From Cryoendolithus antarcticus (taxonomy: Eukaryota > Ascomycota > Dothideomycetes > Cladosporiales > Cladosporiaceae): a stretch of DNA of 64,000 nt. Shown piece after piece: positions 39,084 through 52,000 of the stretch (its first letter is position 1; every line of letters starts with the position of its first letter). Both the position numbers and the translations under genes were made by a program. The stretch is from positions 124,001 through 188,000 of the forward strand of contig NAJO01000026.1 of assembly GCA_002077065.1 (NCBI GenBank), written 5' to 3'. The notes under the pieces were generated by a model. It was not told the origin of the DNA. It did no database searches and saw only the letters and a list, made by a program, of their open reading frames with translations.

Positions 39084-40374
39084 CTAATATCTATACCCAT
39101 AATTGACCTGATACCCCATCCCCTCCAACTTCCTACAACTCGGGTTCTCAATCCTCATAGCGCGCTGATGCCTTTCCTCATCCCGAAAGAAAAACCCCTG
39201 CGCTTCCTGCACAGCCCGTTGCTTCTGCGCTTGCTCTCTTTCGCAATCCGCGCTCAGAACCTGCACATACCGTCCTTCCACATATTTATCCAGCTCCTTC
39301 CATTTTTTGCTCGTGTAGTCTGCCACATCACTGGGGTTGACAAAGTAATTGACGCCCATGCGCGGCGTGGTGTGTGCGTAAGTTTGAGGCGGCACGGCGG
39401 CGTCGAAGCGCACGGAGGGGTAGGTTTCTGACGCGCCGGAGAGGAGGGAGCTGAGGAGCGGGAGCAGGAAGAGGAGGAGTAAGGGTAGTAACGACTGCAG
39501 TGCACGGAGCGGAGATGTAGCTTCTGCGTTCGCGGCGTGGGCGTCGCCTCTGGGTCGCCGTTGAGGGTTCTGGCCGCCGAATTGGCGGACTCGCACGCCG
39601 GGACCGCCGCCGACGTTGAACACGAAGCCGGGTTGGCCTGTGAGAGTTGTTAGTGCCTGCATCTCTGGCTTGCTGCTGGCTGATGGCACTCACCGAAACC
39701 TCCGAACGGGCCCCCGAATCCTCCACCTCCGCCGCCGAAGAATTGTCGGAAGAGTTCCTCCGGACTTATCTCCTCTTCGTACATTCCCCTGCCTCCTCCG
39801 CCACCGCCATGTCGTTGCGATGCGAAGCCCGAGAATGGCGACGCGCCTGATGCACTGCTTTGCGAGAAGCGCGCGTCCGGGTCACCGCCGTATCTGTCGA
39901 ATTTGGATTTTTTGTCGGGGTCTGAGAGGACTTGAAATGCTCGTGACACCACTGTCGCATTCTGTCAGCGCTTCGCCCTACACCCTCTCAAAGTCGCTCC
40001 TCGCTCCATCTCCCAGTCTTTCTACTGCCCATTACACCCGTCTGATCCCCAGCAATACCCTGTCCTCCTCTCGCAGGCCCCATCGCCCACCCCAACAAAT
40101 ACACCTCTCCAGAACAGCAGGAGAACTCACATTTAAACGCCTCATCACTCCCCGCGAACCCATTCTTATCCGGATGCGTCAAAAGACTCAACTTCCTATA
40201 CGCCTTCTTGATCTCCCCATCACTGCACGTGCTCCTCACGCTCTCCAGTCCCAAAATATCATAAAACTCCGTCACCTTGCAGCGCTTCACGCGCAGCACC
40301 GCGGCTTTTTGCTCAGGAGTGTAGGAGCGTGTGCTGGAGCCGTCGTTGTGGGTGTGCGGTTTCGAGGTGGACAT
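39084..40374 (-). CDS. HLJ1: ER-membrane J-domain protein, Hlj1/DNAJB12 type
   Basis: Exons on the minus strand are 40374-40131, 39951-39694 and 39637-39084, with introns of 179 and 56 bp, giving 351 aa. The J domain is at about residues 36-105, with FYDILGLE and HPD at 67-69. A Gly/Phe-rich stretch follows ([18 protein letters not shown]). A membrane helix lies at about 213-235 ([20 protein letters not shown]). The C-terminal DUF1977-like part contains [22 protein letters not shown] and [17 protein letters not shown]. Hlj1 stimulates Hsp70 on the cytosolic face of the ER during degradation of misfolded membrane proteins. Confidence 0.92.
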
Positions 40375-41091
40375 GGCTCAGATGAGAGCGGAGGGGGGGT
40401 GTTGAGGTGTGCGCCACGGCGCGGGGTGGAGGGTGGGGGCCGGCGCAATGGGCGGTCGTGGTATAGGAGTGGGGAGGGGGATCGTGGTAGGCTAGCAGAG
40501 CGTCGGGGGTGGTTTGAGGATGCAATGGATCAAGATTCGTCGTAATTTCTGGCTGCCTTATCGAAGCAACGAGGCGAGGCCAGATCTCGAGTCGCATGCG
40601 CTTAACGTCGGCCACGGAACGTCACTTCTCCGTGCGCCTGCCCTCACTTTTAGACGCAACACAGGGACATACATAAATCTGGAAAGCGTATGTTATACAG
40701 CAGATTCTGTCCACGGACTGCGAGATAGGCTCATGATAAGCTACAGTACGAGGCTGATCATCCCGTAGCCAGAGCAGAAGATGGAGGGTCTTGATCAGAT
40801 GAGTCGTGATGAGGGATATCGAACGCACGTGTGTATCGTGGAGGAATGTGTAAGTAAGGATTTAGGAGCTGGCAAGCAGCTACATCGTCGATTTCCGTGC
40901 CCTATCTGCAGTCTATCGTCCCTCCAAGTGACATCGCGTACGAGCCACTGCCAGCGCCAAAATGCATTCCGCCGCCGATGTACAGACTCCATCCAGCATG
41001 CTCATGAAATCCCAAGCGCCGCGCCTAAGCCCACAAGAAAACGCCATGCAGAACGCTGCGCATCAAAAGCCACACTGCGCCCAAGCCTCCC
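40375..41091. other. Intergenic, about 0.7 kb
   Basis: 5' flank of HLJ1 and 3' flank of STS1. No supported gene, repeat or RNA. Confidence 0.5.
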
Positions 41092-41943
41092 TCAATGATA
41101 CGCATGCCCGACCCCCAAGCCCTCACCGTACCCTCCTGAGAAAAGGCTCTGCCTCACCGCCGCCCGCTCAGCACTCACGCCAGGAGCCATGGGACTGAAC
41201 CCCACAGCCTCTCTTAGTGCCAGTAACGCCTCCTCCATCCTCCCTCCACTCCGCTCCCCGTGCTCCGCGAGCTTCGCATCCCAGCCCCCAAACGCCAGCC
41301 TAAACCCGCCAGCAGTCTTCCCTGCTTCCCGGATGACGAGCGCCCACGCCTTGCCAATCTCATCGTACGCGTCGTGTTTATGCCGTTGATGTTGAGGTGT
41401 ATCCCAGTCGGGGAGTCGATGTACCATATCCGTCACGGCGTCCAGGTAGGTAAGAGATAAGCGGGTGGAGGTTTCCTGGGGCGGGAGGTAGTAAGGTGTG
41501 AAGTCTCGTAGTGCTTCGAGGAGGTTTGAGAGGTGCTGCCGTACGCGATTGTAGCTGTAGTCTGAGGTAGGGCGGTTTCCTAGGGGGAATGCGTCTCGGA
41601 AGGCTGTCTCATATTTCTGCAGCACCGCCAGCGTACTCTCCACGCTCGGCCGCGGCGCGCGTGTGACAATCTCATTCCTGATATCGGGCCGGGAATCGCA
41701 GACATTCTGAAGGAGCGTGCGGAGCTCGTCTGCTGAGAGGGTTTGTAGGAGGCGAGGCAGAGGTAAGGGTCGGCCGGAAGAGAAGTGTGTGCGGGTTCGT
41801 TTTAGACTTCGATGTGAGGCTGTGGGGAGGAGGCGGTGATGAGGTGCTGAGGGCGAGCTGGAGGGCGAGAGGGACATGCGGTCGGGTTCGTGATCGGGGT
41901 CTTCGGAGGCTTTGCGCTTGCGGGAGGCGGAGGATGTGGCCAT
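41092..41943 (-). CDS. STS1: Nuclear proteasome tethering factor STS1/Cut8
   Basis: This is a single exon of 283 aa from the ATG at 41941-41943. The frame is open further upstream to 42129, but MATSSASRKRKASEDPD is the usual Cut8/Sts1-like basic start, with a nuclear localisation pattern RKRKASED and SLKRTRTHF. The six-helix core follows: LLQTLSADELRTLLQNVCDS (20 residues), then RPSVESTLAVLQKYE, YNRVRQHLSNLLEALRDFTP, LSLTYLDAVTDMVHRLPDWD and DEIGKAWALVIREAGKTAGG. The protein holds 26S proteasomes at the nuclear envelope. Confidence 0.92.
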   Translation of the reverse strand: MATSSASRKRKASEDPDHEPDRMSLSPSSSPSAPHHRLLPTASHRSLKRTRTHFSSGRPLPLPRLLQTLSADELRTLLQNVCDSRPDIRNEIVTRAPRPSVESTLAVLQKYETAFRDAFPLGNRPTSDYSYNRVRQHLSNLLEALRDFTPYYLPPQETSTRLSLTYLDAVTDMVHRLPDWDTPQHQRHKHDAYDEIGKAWALVIREAGKTAGGFRLAFGGWDAKLAEHGERSGGRMEEALLALREAVGFSPMAPGVSAERAAVRQSLFSGGYGEGLGVGHAYH

Positions 41944-43103
41944 GCTCGGGGGCTGCAGGGAGTCTAGTCCTGCTGTATCAGTATGGCGTGGACTGACAGG
42001 GTGGAGAACAGCACGCGGCATACCGGTATGAATCGGGTTCAGGTGCGGGTTCTGGAAGAGGTGAGGAGCACCCAGCGGATTATTGAAGATCAGCGTGTTC
42101 ATGGCGACCAGCAAGCCGATGAGAGCCAATCTGTGAAGTGTTGTGACTGTCCCGCAGTCGTGGGTGAGGTGTTGTGTGCTTCACCAAGAAGAACGTGGTC
42201 AATGGAGGGCAAGGTCAGTTCAAGGACTGTCTCATGCAGCTCAGTGCGGGACGCTTGATGTCGCGAGTCTTGGCATCCGAGCCGAAGGCAGCGGAACTTG
42301 ACTGAAGGAGTTTAAGGTCAGACAAAGACCGACGAACCGCCTCTTCCACCTCGGCGTCGAGCTCACAAGAATCAGGGCCAGTGACAAATGTGACGAATCT
42401 GGTCTTCTTTGCCATCTAGACTTACGCGAACACCAACACGTGCCTCAGTGAGACAACTCAAGGGCCAGATCATAGAACCGCCACGCCAGATATTCCAATC
42501 GCCTCACGCCACAATTAGACCTCAACTCTAATACAACCGCCAGATCATGAGCTCAAGGCTCGACTCTCAGGTACAGTTAGTTCAGACAGGTTCACGAGGC
42601 ACTGCGGTAACTTCGCCGCATATACATACCCCTTCAGGGACTATCACATCGCCAACGCCTGAAACATGACGCAAACGCGTGAAACGAACTGTATGCGCCA
42701 GGCCACGCACACATTCACATGTCATAGTGACCGGCGTCATAAGGTGACATGCCTCACCTAGTCGTGACCTTCAGTGAGTGCAGGTGGTAGTATAACAGTT
42801 GAATGCATCGGAGTCCCGCCAGGCTAGACTTCGGAACACCGCCATTCTCGTGTGGCTTGCACGGTAGCTTTATAGCTCTGACCACCCTCGCGCGTGACCT
42901 CTCGAAAGCTTCCGCTCTGCCACTCAGCTAGCCTTATCTTCGACCTCGTCTTCATTGCCAATACTGCCAATGTGAAGTACCATAATAGTCAAGATCCTTC
43001 TCCACAGGTCTATCTCAGCACCCCTCTGCCTCCGACTGTCGGCTTCACTCACTCCTACCGTCCCGCGACACTTCGTCGTCAACCGACTATCAGTACTGCT
43101 ACT
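41944..43103. other. Intergenic, about 1.2 kb, one weak small reading frame
   Basis: A 66-codon minus-strand frame at 42215-42415 starts with a true ATG (MAKKTRFVTFVTGPDSCELD) and forms a plausible amphipathic helix, but nothing else supports it. Otherwise I see no gene or repeat. Confidence 0.4.
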
Positions 43104-43316
43104 ATGCCATTCCTTCTCACGATGCAACAGCTCGACATCTTCACTGCACCGCTACAGCTGGACGCCGCGACGGAAAACGTTCTCTCAAGCTTCGCGCTCC
43201 TGGGACTCCTTGTGTACTTCTCCTTCGCGTTTCAGCGAGTGATCGAGCCCGAGCGCAAGGCCAGCAGCGACGACAAGGGCAGCAGGATGTGGTACTCGAG
43301 TCCGGAATCTGTCTAG
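43104..43316 (+). CDS. Possible 70-aa single-pass membrane microprotein
   Basis: From the ATG at 43104 the frame encodes a short N-terminal amphipathic part, one clear membrane helix (VLSSFALLGLLVYFSFAFQR) at about residues 30-49, and a charged tail ending MWYSSPESV. The frame is open upstream, but only from a non-ATG codon. Composition is protein-like and the size suits a small organelle membrane subunit, but there is no recognised family. Confidence 0.35.
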   Translation: MPFLLTMQQLDIFTAPLQLDAATENVLSSFALLGLLVYFSFAFQRVIEPERKASSDDKGSRMWYSSPESV

Positions 43317-43628
43317 GACGACTCGATCTGGGCGTCGAGCGGCGACGGAGTCAGATTCGCCTTATCATGACCTGCTGGTGGAGAGCGTCTCGACGCAAAG
43401 AACGTGACGTATTTACGACTTGATGAGTTCGCCATGCGCTTCTCCAGGCGCAGGCGCCCGGACGCGGATGGATGGAATCGGATTTCCTGTCTCTACTACT
43501 TCGAACCCAGGATGCTGGAATTTGCCTGGCATGCTGTGCAAACTCTCCAGGCTTTCTTGGTCCGGCATCCACAGTACATGTTCCCGGGGCTCAGGGTCAG
43601 GGCGTTGACGCATTTTCTGTTGAGCATC
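43317..43628. other. Intergenic, convergent 3' flanks
   Basis: About 310 bp after the possible microprotein and before the transporter stop. Nothing recognised. Confidence 0.45.
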
Positions 43629-44957
43629 TCATCGCTTGCCATGGCCAAGCTCTTCTCTAGCCATCAAGACGAATGCGACAATGATAATGAGGCCACCGGC
43701 GTACGTGGGGATCGAGGGTACCAGACCGAACAGCAGCCAGTCTGCGATTGCAACGAAGAAGACGCTCAGCCTATGGCAATGTCAGCACGATACCCCGCCG
43801 AGGAAGCCCCTGTCCTACTCACACAGAAGCGACGGACGAGAAGACCGGATTCGTCCAGGTCACCAGGATGAGGAGCGAGGTCATGGCAACTAGAATCTTC
43901 GTCAGCGTGACCGGTCATACGTGGATGGACTTCAAGTGGAGGACTTACCAGCACCCGACAGCACAGAAATAGCAATCCACATAGCCACATACAGACCCGG
44001 TATTACAAACGTCTCAATCCCAAGGATATGCAGCACCAGCAGCACCACCCAGAACGTAGAGAACGTATACATCCCCGTCAACGCCGACGCCGCGAACGTG
44101 AGGTGCAGACTCGCCACCGACCCGGCAGGTCTGGAAGAGCACGCGTACTTCTTGAACAGCACCTCGTAAAGCCCAAACGCCACAGCGCCCACAAGACTCA
44201 CCACATTCCCCAGCAGCCGCCGCGTGCCTACCTTTCCTCCCCCTTCGCTCTCCGTATGCACGGCCGTCGTGTCGCCATACGCGATGATGAACGTGCCTAT
44301 GATCGACAACGCCACGGCGCCGATACTCGCGCTGCTGAGCTTCTGCCGTAGTAAGGGAACCGAGAAGACGGCAGCGAAGAAGGTGGAGCAGTTGTAGATC
44401 GCCGTCAGATCCCCCGGCGTCGTCCACACCAGCGCCACAAACCACGCCATTCCGCTTACTGTCAACACGGCTGTCACAAGTGCCATGGCTGTCGCTAGGT
44501 AGTCTAGCGGTCCGCCGAGCGAGCCACTGCGTTTCCAGACCATGGCCGGCCCGGCAGTGGCGAATGCTTCAATGCCCGAGATGGCGGCGCGGAGATCGTT
44601 GTTGTAGTCTCTCACCCAAGTCTTGTAGGGCTTCTGCGACTGCGTGAGCCGGCTGTAGCCCAAGTGGCAGAGCCATGGCAGGGCGAGGGAAGAGTGCATG
44701 ATGTAGAGACTGCAGAAGGGTTTCTTCCAGCCTAAAACATCCTCATAATACGCCGCGGACTCCGTGTTGATCACGAAGCCGGCGATAGTGACCAGTAATG
44801 CGAGGGCGATGTGCAGGGTTGGGACGGGCTTTGGGGCTGAGCTTGATAGCAGAGATGGGGAGGGGAGGCCATTGTGCAGTCGCGTCATCTCGATGCCGGA
44901 GTCCGAGGAGTCGTCGTGGTCTAGCAAGGGCTGCTGGTGCTCAGCCGGGGGATCCAT
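43629..44957 (-). CDS. DMT-superfamily membrane transporter (EamA/SLC35-like)
   Basis: Exons on the minus strand are 44957-43949, 43889-43823 and 43770-43629, with introns of 59 and 52 bp, giving 405 aa. About ten hydrophobic helices follow a 45-residue acidic N-terminus; examples are LHIALALLVTIAGFVINTES, AIYNCSTFFAAVFSVPLLRQ and GAVALSIIGTFIIAYGD. The order (helix pair, AIYN...FAAVFS...LLR-KLS, then G...IIAYGD) matches drug/metabolite transporters of the type of yeast vacuolar YML018C/THI74. The last two helices come from exons 2 and 3 (AMTSLLILVTW, LSVFFVAIADWLLFG). The substrate is unknown. Confidence 0.85.
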
Positions 44958-45340
44958 AATGTTGTTGACCTGATCCGAGAATATGTACAGGCTGGTTCCC
45001 TCCGGAGCCGCTCCTGTTCCAATGAGATGGCCTAACGCGGGAGACTCCAGAAAACACTCATAGCAATGATCGAGGCCGGGAAACAGCGCAGCATGAGGAG
45101 GACACCCTCTTCGCCCACTCGATCATCCCCTTTCACCCCCTTCAACGCACATATCACAACTCTGCTCTCCCCGTTGAATGCACAAGTGAGACTTGCATAT
45201 CGGCGGAGCGGGCCGCCTGGACCGCGTCTCGCTTAGGTTCATCGACGACATGGGAAACTTTTTGAGTAGCCTCATGAGATAAACACTTTGGACTTGAGAC
45301 CTAACTTCTTTCACGCGCATACTGACAGCAAGTCGCAATT
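44958..45340. promoter_or_regulatory. Divergent promoter region of the transporter and MTR4 genes
   Basis: The 383 bp lie between opposing starts. No specific element was recognised. Confidence 0.4.
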
Positions 45341-48300
45341 ATGGACGGCGATCTGTTCGACGTGTTCGACGAGAGTGCAGCGAGGCCGAAGAAGGAGAAG
45401 AAGAACCGCAAGCGATCCGCAAATGGCGACATCAAGAAACTTGATGCCTCTAATGGGGATGTCGAAATGCAGGAGCCTATGAATGAGGCTGTGAATGGCG
45501 ATGAGGAGGTAAGTGCCCGCGACAGTAAGCGGCAAAGAAAGGCAGCAGAGGCAGAGGATCCTGTGATCACGGACACATTCGAGACAGAGCAGTCGCGAGA
45601 AGTCGCTGCATCGGCTGGGTTGCAGGCGCAGAAGGACGACAAGGCTGTCATACTCTCGCATCAAGTGCGCCATCAGGTTGCGCTGCCGCCTGATTACCCC
45701 TACACTCCGATCTCGAAGCATCAACGACCTGCTGAGCCCGCGCGAACATGGCCTTTCACTCTGGATCCCTTCCAGGAAGTCTCCATTGCATCGATCGAGC
45801 GGAACGAGAGTGTACTGGTGTCTGCGCACACGAGTGCTGGCAAGACTGTTGTAGCAGAGTATGCGATCGCGCAATGCTTGAAAAACAACCAGAGAGTCAT
45901 CTACACCAGTCCGATCAAGGCATTGAGCAATCAAAAGTACAGAGAGTTCAATGCTGAATTTGGAGATGTTGGTCTGATGACTGGAGATGTTACGATCAAT
46001 CCTACTGCGACGTGTCTAGTCATGACCACTGAGATTTTGCGGTCTATGCTGTATCGAGGCTCGGAGATTATGCGTGAGGTGGCGTGGGTGGTCTTCGATG
46101 AGGTGCACTATATGCGCGACAAGTCGCGAGGCGTGGTGTGGGAGGAGACGATTATCTTGCTACCTGACAAGGTCCGATATGTGTTTCTCTCCGCCACGAT
46201 CCCGAACGCCATGCAATTCGCAGAATGGATCACGAAGACTCATGCACAGCCATGTCACGTTGTGTACACCGACTTCCGACCGACGCCTCTGCAGAACTAC
46301 CTCTTCCCTGCGGGAGCGGATGGCATACATCTTGTGGTCGACGAGAAGGGCGTGTTCCGAGAGGACAACTTCAATAAGGCAATGTCTACGATCAGCAACA
46401 AGGCAGGTGACGACGGCTCAGACCCGATGGCGAAGCGAAAAGGGACTGGCAAGAATAAGAAGACGAACAAAGGTGGCAGACAGGAAGGACCTTCGGACAT
46501 CTACAAGATTGTGAAGATGATCATGATGAAGAATTACAACCCTGTCATCGTCTTCTCGTTCTCAAAGCGCGACTGCGAGACATATGCCCTGCAAATGAGC
46601 CAGCTTGCCTTCAACGACGACTCGGAGAAGGAGATGGTATCTAAGGTGTTCAACTCAGCAATCGAGATGTTGTCAGAAGAGGACAAGCAACTGCCGCAGA
46701 TTCAGCATGTGCTTCCATTACTGCGACGAGGCATTGGCATCCATCACTCTGGTCTGCTGCCGATCCTGAAGGAGACGATCGAGATTCTCTTCCAGGAAGG
46801 TCTCATCAAGGTGCTATTCGCCACAGAAACCTTCTCTATCGGACTCAACATGCCAGCCAAGACTGTGGTCTTCACATCAGTGCGCAAATTCGATGGCGTG
46901 GCCATGCGCTGGGTCACTCCGAGTGAGTTCATCCAGATGTCAGGCCGAGCTGGACGAAGAGGTCTCGATGAGCGGGGTATTGTCATCATGATGATCGACG
47001 AGCAGATGGAGCCTGGTGTTGCGAAAGGCATCGTGCGTGGCGAGCAAGACAAGCTTAACAGCGCATTCTATCTGGGTTACAACATGATTCTCAACTTGTT
47101 GCGAGTGGAGGCGATCAGTCCGGAGTTCATGCTCGAGCGTTGCTTCTTCCAATTCCAAAATGCATCGTCGGTCACTGGACTAGAGAAGAAGATGGTAGAA
47201 CGAGAGGAGAAGCGACGCAGGATGGTTATCAACGATGAGCCTTCGATCAAAGAGTACTACGACCTCCGCCAGAACATCGCAGAGTACACCTCCCAAATGC
47301 ACGCAGTCATGACCGACCCGCAATACATGCTCCGCTTTCTGCAGACCGGCCGCCTGGTCAAAGTGAAGGCAGGCGAGCAAGAGTTCGGCTGGTGTGTGGT
47401 AGTCAGCTACATCCAGGAACGTCCATCCAAGGGCCAGAAGGAAGAAGACATCCCTCGCTCCCAAGCTGCCCGTATAGACGTCCTCATGCACGTCGCAAAT
47501 GACTCCACCATCCCCGTTCGCGGCGCAAAGCCCGAGGGCGACATTCCGGCTGGCGTCCGCCCTCCTGCGGCCGGAGAGAAAGGCCGCATGGAAGTCATCC
47601 CCGTGATGAACGGCTGCATAGACTCGATCGCGCACGTCCGCCTCCTGCTAGACAAAGACATCCGCTCTCCAGAGCAAAAGCAAAAAGTCCGCCGCCAGCT
47701 CGAAGAAGTCAAAACGCGCTTCCCAGACGGCATCGCCGTCCTCGACCCGATAGAAAACATGGACATCCGCGACGACGGCTTCAAGAAGATCCTCCGCAAG
47801 ATCGAAGTCCTCGAGCATAAACTGCTGAACCACCCGTTACACAACTCCGAGGCGCTGCCAGGGTTGTACGATCAGTACGCTGCGAAAGTCGAGCTGGGGG
47901 TGGAGATCAAGGGGATCAGGAAACAGATCTCCGACGCGCATTCAGTGCTGCAACTCGACGAGCTCAAGAACCGCAAACGCGTTCTACGGCGACTAGATTT
48001 CATAAACGACTCCGACGTCGTCCAACTCAAAGCGCGCATCGCGTGTGAGATCTCCACCGGCGACGAGCTAGTCCTCACCGAGCTACTCTTCAACCGCTTC
48101 TTCAACGAGCTTTCGCCGGAGCAATGCGCCGCTGCACTGTCATGCTTCATCTTTGAGGAGAAAACGAAGGAGGAAGTAGCGTTGAAGGGCGAGCTGATCA
48201 AGCCTTTCAAGGAGATCCAGGCGCAGGCGAGGAAGATTGCTAAGGTTAGTGTGGAGAGTAAGGTTGTGGTTAATGAGGAGGAGTATGTGCAGGGTTTCAA

Positions 48301-48600
48301 GAAGGAGCTGATGGAGGTTGTGTTTGCGTGGAGTAATGGGGCGAGCTTTGCGGCGATTTGGTATGTTCTCCTCTCCAGCTTGCTGCTTTGATGTGTGGAG
48401 TACTGACATGACTGTGTAGCAAAATGACGGATGTCTACGAAGGCAGCTTGATCCGACTGTTTAGGCGACTGGAGGAGCTTCTGCGACAGGTCGCGCAGGC
48501 TGCGAAGGTCATGGGTAGTGAGGAGCTCGAGCAGAAGTTCGAGATCGCATTGGGTAAGGTGCGGAGAGACATTGTGGCAGCACAGTCGCTGTATCTATAG
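45341..48600 (+). CDS. MTR4: Exosome cofactor RNA helicase Mtr4
   Basis: Exons 45341-48360 and 48420-48600, with a 59-bp GTATGT...GTAG intron, give 1066 aa. It is a Ski2-like 3'-5' RNA helicase that feeds nuclear RNA to the exosome as part of TRAMP. After a lysine-rich N-terminus come [20 protein letters not shown], Walker [10 protein letters not shown] (GKT about 167-169), DEVH at about 253-256 followed by YMRD, SATIPNA, the arch region, and motif [12 protein letters not shown]. The short second exon completes the conserved C-terminus ([20 protein letters not shown], then [17 protein letters not shown]). The codon TGC is split by the intron. Confidence 0.97.
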
Positions 48601-49006
48601 AGACCTGCATACAACCACGGCCGCTGCTGATTGAAATCTTCCGAACTCCCATCTCCGCTGTACTCAAAACGCCCGAAGATCTCGATGCAAGGAGCCCTGC
48701 GGTTGGCGGTCTGTTCACTGCACTCTGCAGGAAAACAGTTTACCAGGGTGACACTAGAGCCGTGAGCAATCTCGACATACCATCAACGCAGCAGGCGCAA
48801 CATTCCGCTCGCGAAGGCGAGGGAAGTAGCACACGCATCTCCAGATATCTTGGAAAACGGAGATCTCACTTCTTCCGAGCAAACACACGACCCATGCTAA
48901 GTCTCCAGGACCGGCTCTCCCGACTCCGCTCTGCCTCATTCTGCGAGCCCAAGATCCTCTCCTTTCCGTGGTGCCACTCATCCGTGGCTCGACTTAGCGC
49001 CAGTGC
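48601..49006. other. Intergenic, convergent 3' flanks
   Basis: About 406 bp between MTR4 and the NLR-like gene stops. Nothing recognised. Confidence 0.5.
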
Positions 49007-52000
49007 TTACCCGTCTTCGCGGACTACTGTCTGTAGAAGAATCTTCTCACCTGTCGTCGTGTAATCGTCGTCGCTATCTCCCGTTATGACACTTGTCACG
49101 TTACCCTCGAAGTCGTGTAGGCCGCTGCTTTCACCCATGCCTGGGGTATCCGACGTGCAATCAACTTCATGGGGAACGCAGCTCAGGGACGTTTGCTCCG
49201 TCCTTATGAACTGATAAGCTTCGTTGGCTATGCGCAAGTCTGACATCATGAGATCAGGAGAGATACCACGGACGGACGACTCGGTGGTTTTCTCGAACAT
49301 GAACGACTCGTCAACTGGAGGCCTCCACCGGCTTTCGCAGGCAACAATCCTGGCATCCGGTGATCTACCGCGTAGCGAGCTTGTAGCGGTACCTTGGAAA
49401 GAGTAAGGCTCCCCAAATCGATAGGTTCCCGAGTCCATGGCCTGGCGGTGGCGGCGCTCTTGCTTAGATGCGGCACGCCGATCGATGTACCGTGAGCTAA
49501 GTGTGGAGCCAAACTCGTACCCGCCACGGTGGCGGCGTGTCATTTCCTCGGCTTCACGAGGATCGAGGTACAGATTTGGGTCTGGAGACGACATAGCTGT
49601 CGCGCGAACGCTCAGGCGCGCAAGTTGCTTTGCTGTCACTTGCACAGCATCGAAGACGAGGGACTCTGTAGGAAGTACATGGCTGAGTAGGAGCGCTTTG
49701 GGTGGGTCGGGTATGGCAAGCGCAGGATCGAGGGTAATCGGTTTGGTCACCGGTAAGATGGCCGCTTCCCGTCCTGACTCCTGTACAGATGCAGTTTCTG
49801 ATTCCGGTACCGAGTCCTTAGACAGGGTAGTGATAGTCCCCTGGCGGGTCTCATCGGCCCACTCGGCGTCTCTTCTCGTGCGAGTAACGCTCGAAGGGTG
49901 ATCATCGCCGAGAACTGCGCATGTGGCGACAGCGCAATTATGGTTCAGTGCACACGCTTCGGTCTTCTGGCCAGCGTCGTGCAAAATCAGAGCTAGGTTC
50001 GCCTTGCTGGTCAAGACATCCGGATGCTGGGCGCCCAGGATTTTCTCGCGGGTATTCAGAGCTGCGCGCGCCATGGTCTCAGCCTCCACGAGGTCTCCTC
50101 TGAAGCGCAACACGCCAGCGAGACTGTCAAGACTGGTCAAGGTATTCAGATGTTCTTCCCCGAGAGTCTTCCTGCGCTTTTCGAGAGCTGATCTGAATAG
50201 AGCTTCTGCTTCGTCATGGCGTTCGTTTGCCCAGTAAGACACGGCCAAGTTGTGCATATTACTGACGGTGTGAGGATGATCTGCGCCTAGAGTTGCTTGT
50301 CGAGCATATAGAATCTCTCGATGTAGCTCGGCAGCGACATCATGCTTACCCTGATAAGCGTACAAGACGGCCAGGTTGTTCTTGCTGAGAAGCGTGTTCG
50401 GATGAGTCCTCCCAGAGACGCTCTCGAACTTGTGCAGTAAGAGGCGGTGAAGATACTCCGCCTCCCACCATTTACCTTGCGAGGTAAACACCAGCGCAAG
50501 GTCGTTAGTGGCGTCGAGGGTGTAGAAATGCGTTGCACCCAGGGATTTGCGCATAGTATGCAGTAGTTTCTCTCCGTTTTGCTGTGCAGCTCTATAATTC
50601 CCTAGGCTCCAACGCGCTCGCACAGTCAAGGCAGTACTTCGGAGAGTCGCCTGATGTTGGGAACCCAATGCGTGTCCCCGCACCTGCTGAGATTCCTGTG
50701 CCATATGCAGGCCATCGGATGGCGATCCTCGCTGCAGGGCGTATTCCGCTGCCCGGAAAAGCACAGCTGCCCACACTATGTTCGCCTGCCGTTGCGCCCA
50801 TCTCATGGTCATCGCTGACTTGACATGGGGGAACAAGACCTCGCACTCGGACCAGTACTCGTATAGCCCGTCCCGAGGAAATGCGTCATACAACCTGTCC
50901 ACAAATACCGACTTCCAGAATTCTTCCTTCGCTTCAGATCTCAACCAGGTTTGTGCAGCCTTTTGTACAAGTCGATGCATATCAAATGTTGTAGCCTCAG
51001 CCGTAGTCACGGAGATGAAGCTGTAGTCTCTCAGCATGGTAACATCGGTCTCGAATTCATCATCAACTTTCGTAGGCCGCCCATACTTGATTGGCGATAG
51101 CTCGTGGAGCGCACTCTCAGGTATGGCCTGTCGATCAAAGAAGCACATCAAAGCCAACAGATCAGCCGCCGAAGAGCGCAAAGCGCGGATGTGATCAAAG
51201 GAGATCTGCCAGGCCTTGAAGATAGCGTTCTCAGACTCCGGGTGACGTCGCAGATCTCGCATGCCATGCGTTAGCAGATTGGACGACGTCTCATCGAGAG
51301 CTGTCAGTGCCTCGAGATAAGCTGCTACAGAGAATCTTGGCGCTCTCTGTCTGATGTATACAGCTGCCTGCGTCATTGCGAGAGGCATGTAATCCAACGC
51401 AGCTGCGAGCTCATCTACCTCGTCGTCGATGACAGCCGAGCCCAGTCGAGCATGAAGCAGTGTACGAGCGTGTTCTGCCTCCATCGGTCCGACTTCGATT
51501 AGCTCCTCTCCGTCTACAAGCTCCAAAGCCGTGTCCCGATCCCTGCTTGTCACGACCACACAGCCTCGAGTGCAATTGGACAGTGCGACCGTGAACTTTG
51601 CGACGACAGAGGTCCCGCCATCGTAATCATGCTTTGACCTCAGCAAGGACCGATCGTCGAGGTTGTCGATGATCAGAACCCAACTGCCATACTCGGCGGC
51701 AATCAGCCAATTTTGCAGCAGTTCGAAGACATTCGCATCAGGGCGTCGACGCCCTGGTACCCTGAGGTTCGCAACGAGCTCTTTCACATTCTGTTCGAAG
51801 CGCGCAAAGGTGCTCGCATGGATCCAAAGTGCAAAGGTGCTAGAGTCCTTATCTCTCAGGCGGTAGGCATACTCTAACGCGAGTTGAGACTTCCTAGTTC
51901 TGTATCAGCGGATTACGCATAGTTGGTGTCATGCTGCGAGGCGTACCCTGCGCCGCCTAGCCCACAGAGTGCGACTCTGGCATTTGGCTTGGCAAGCTCC

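Noticed and set aside
45311..48409. Several antisense frames inside MTR4
   Set aside because: They mirror a strongly coding plus-strand frame and have no domains.
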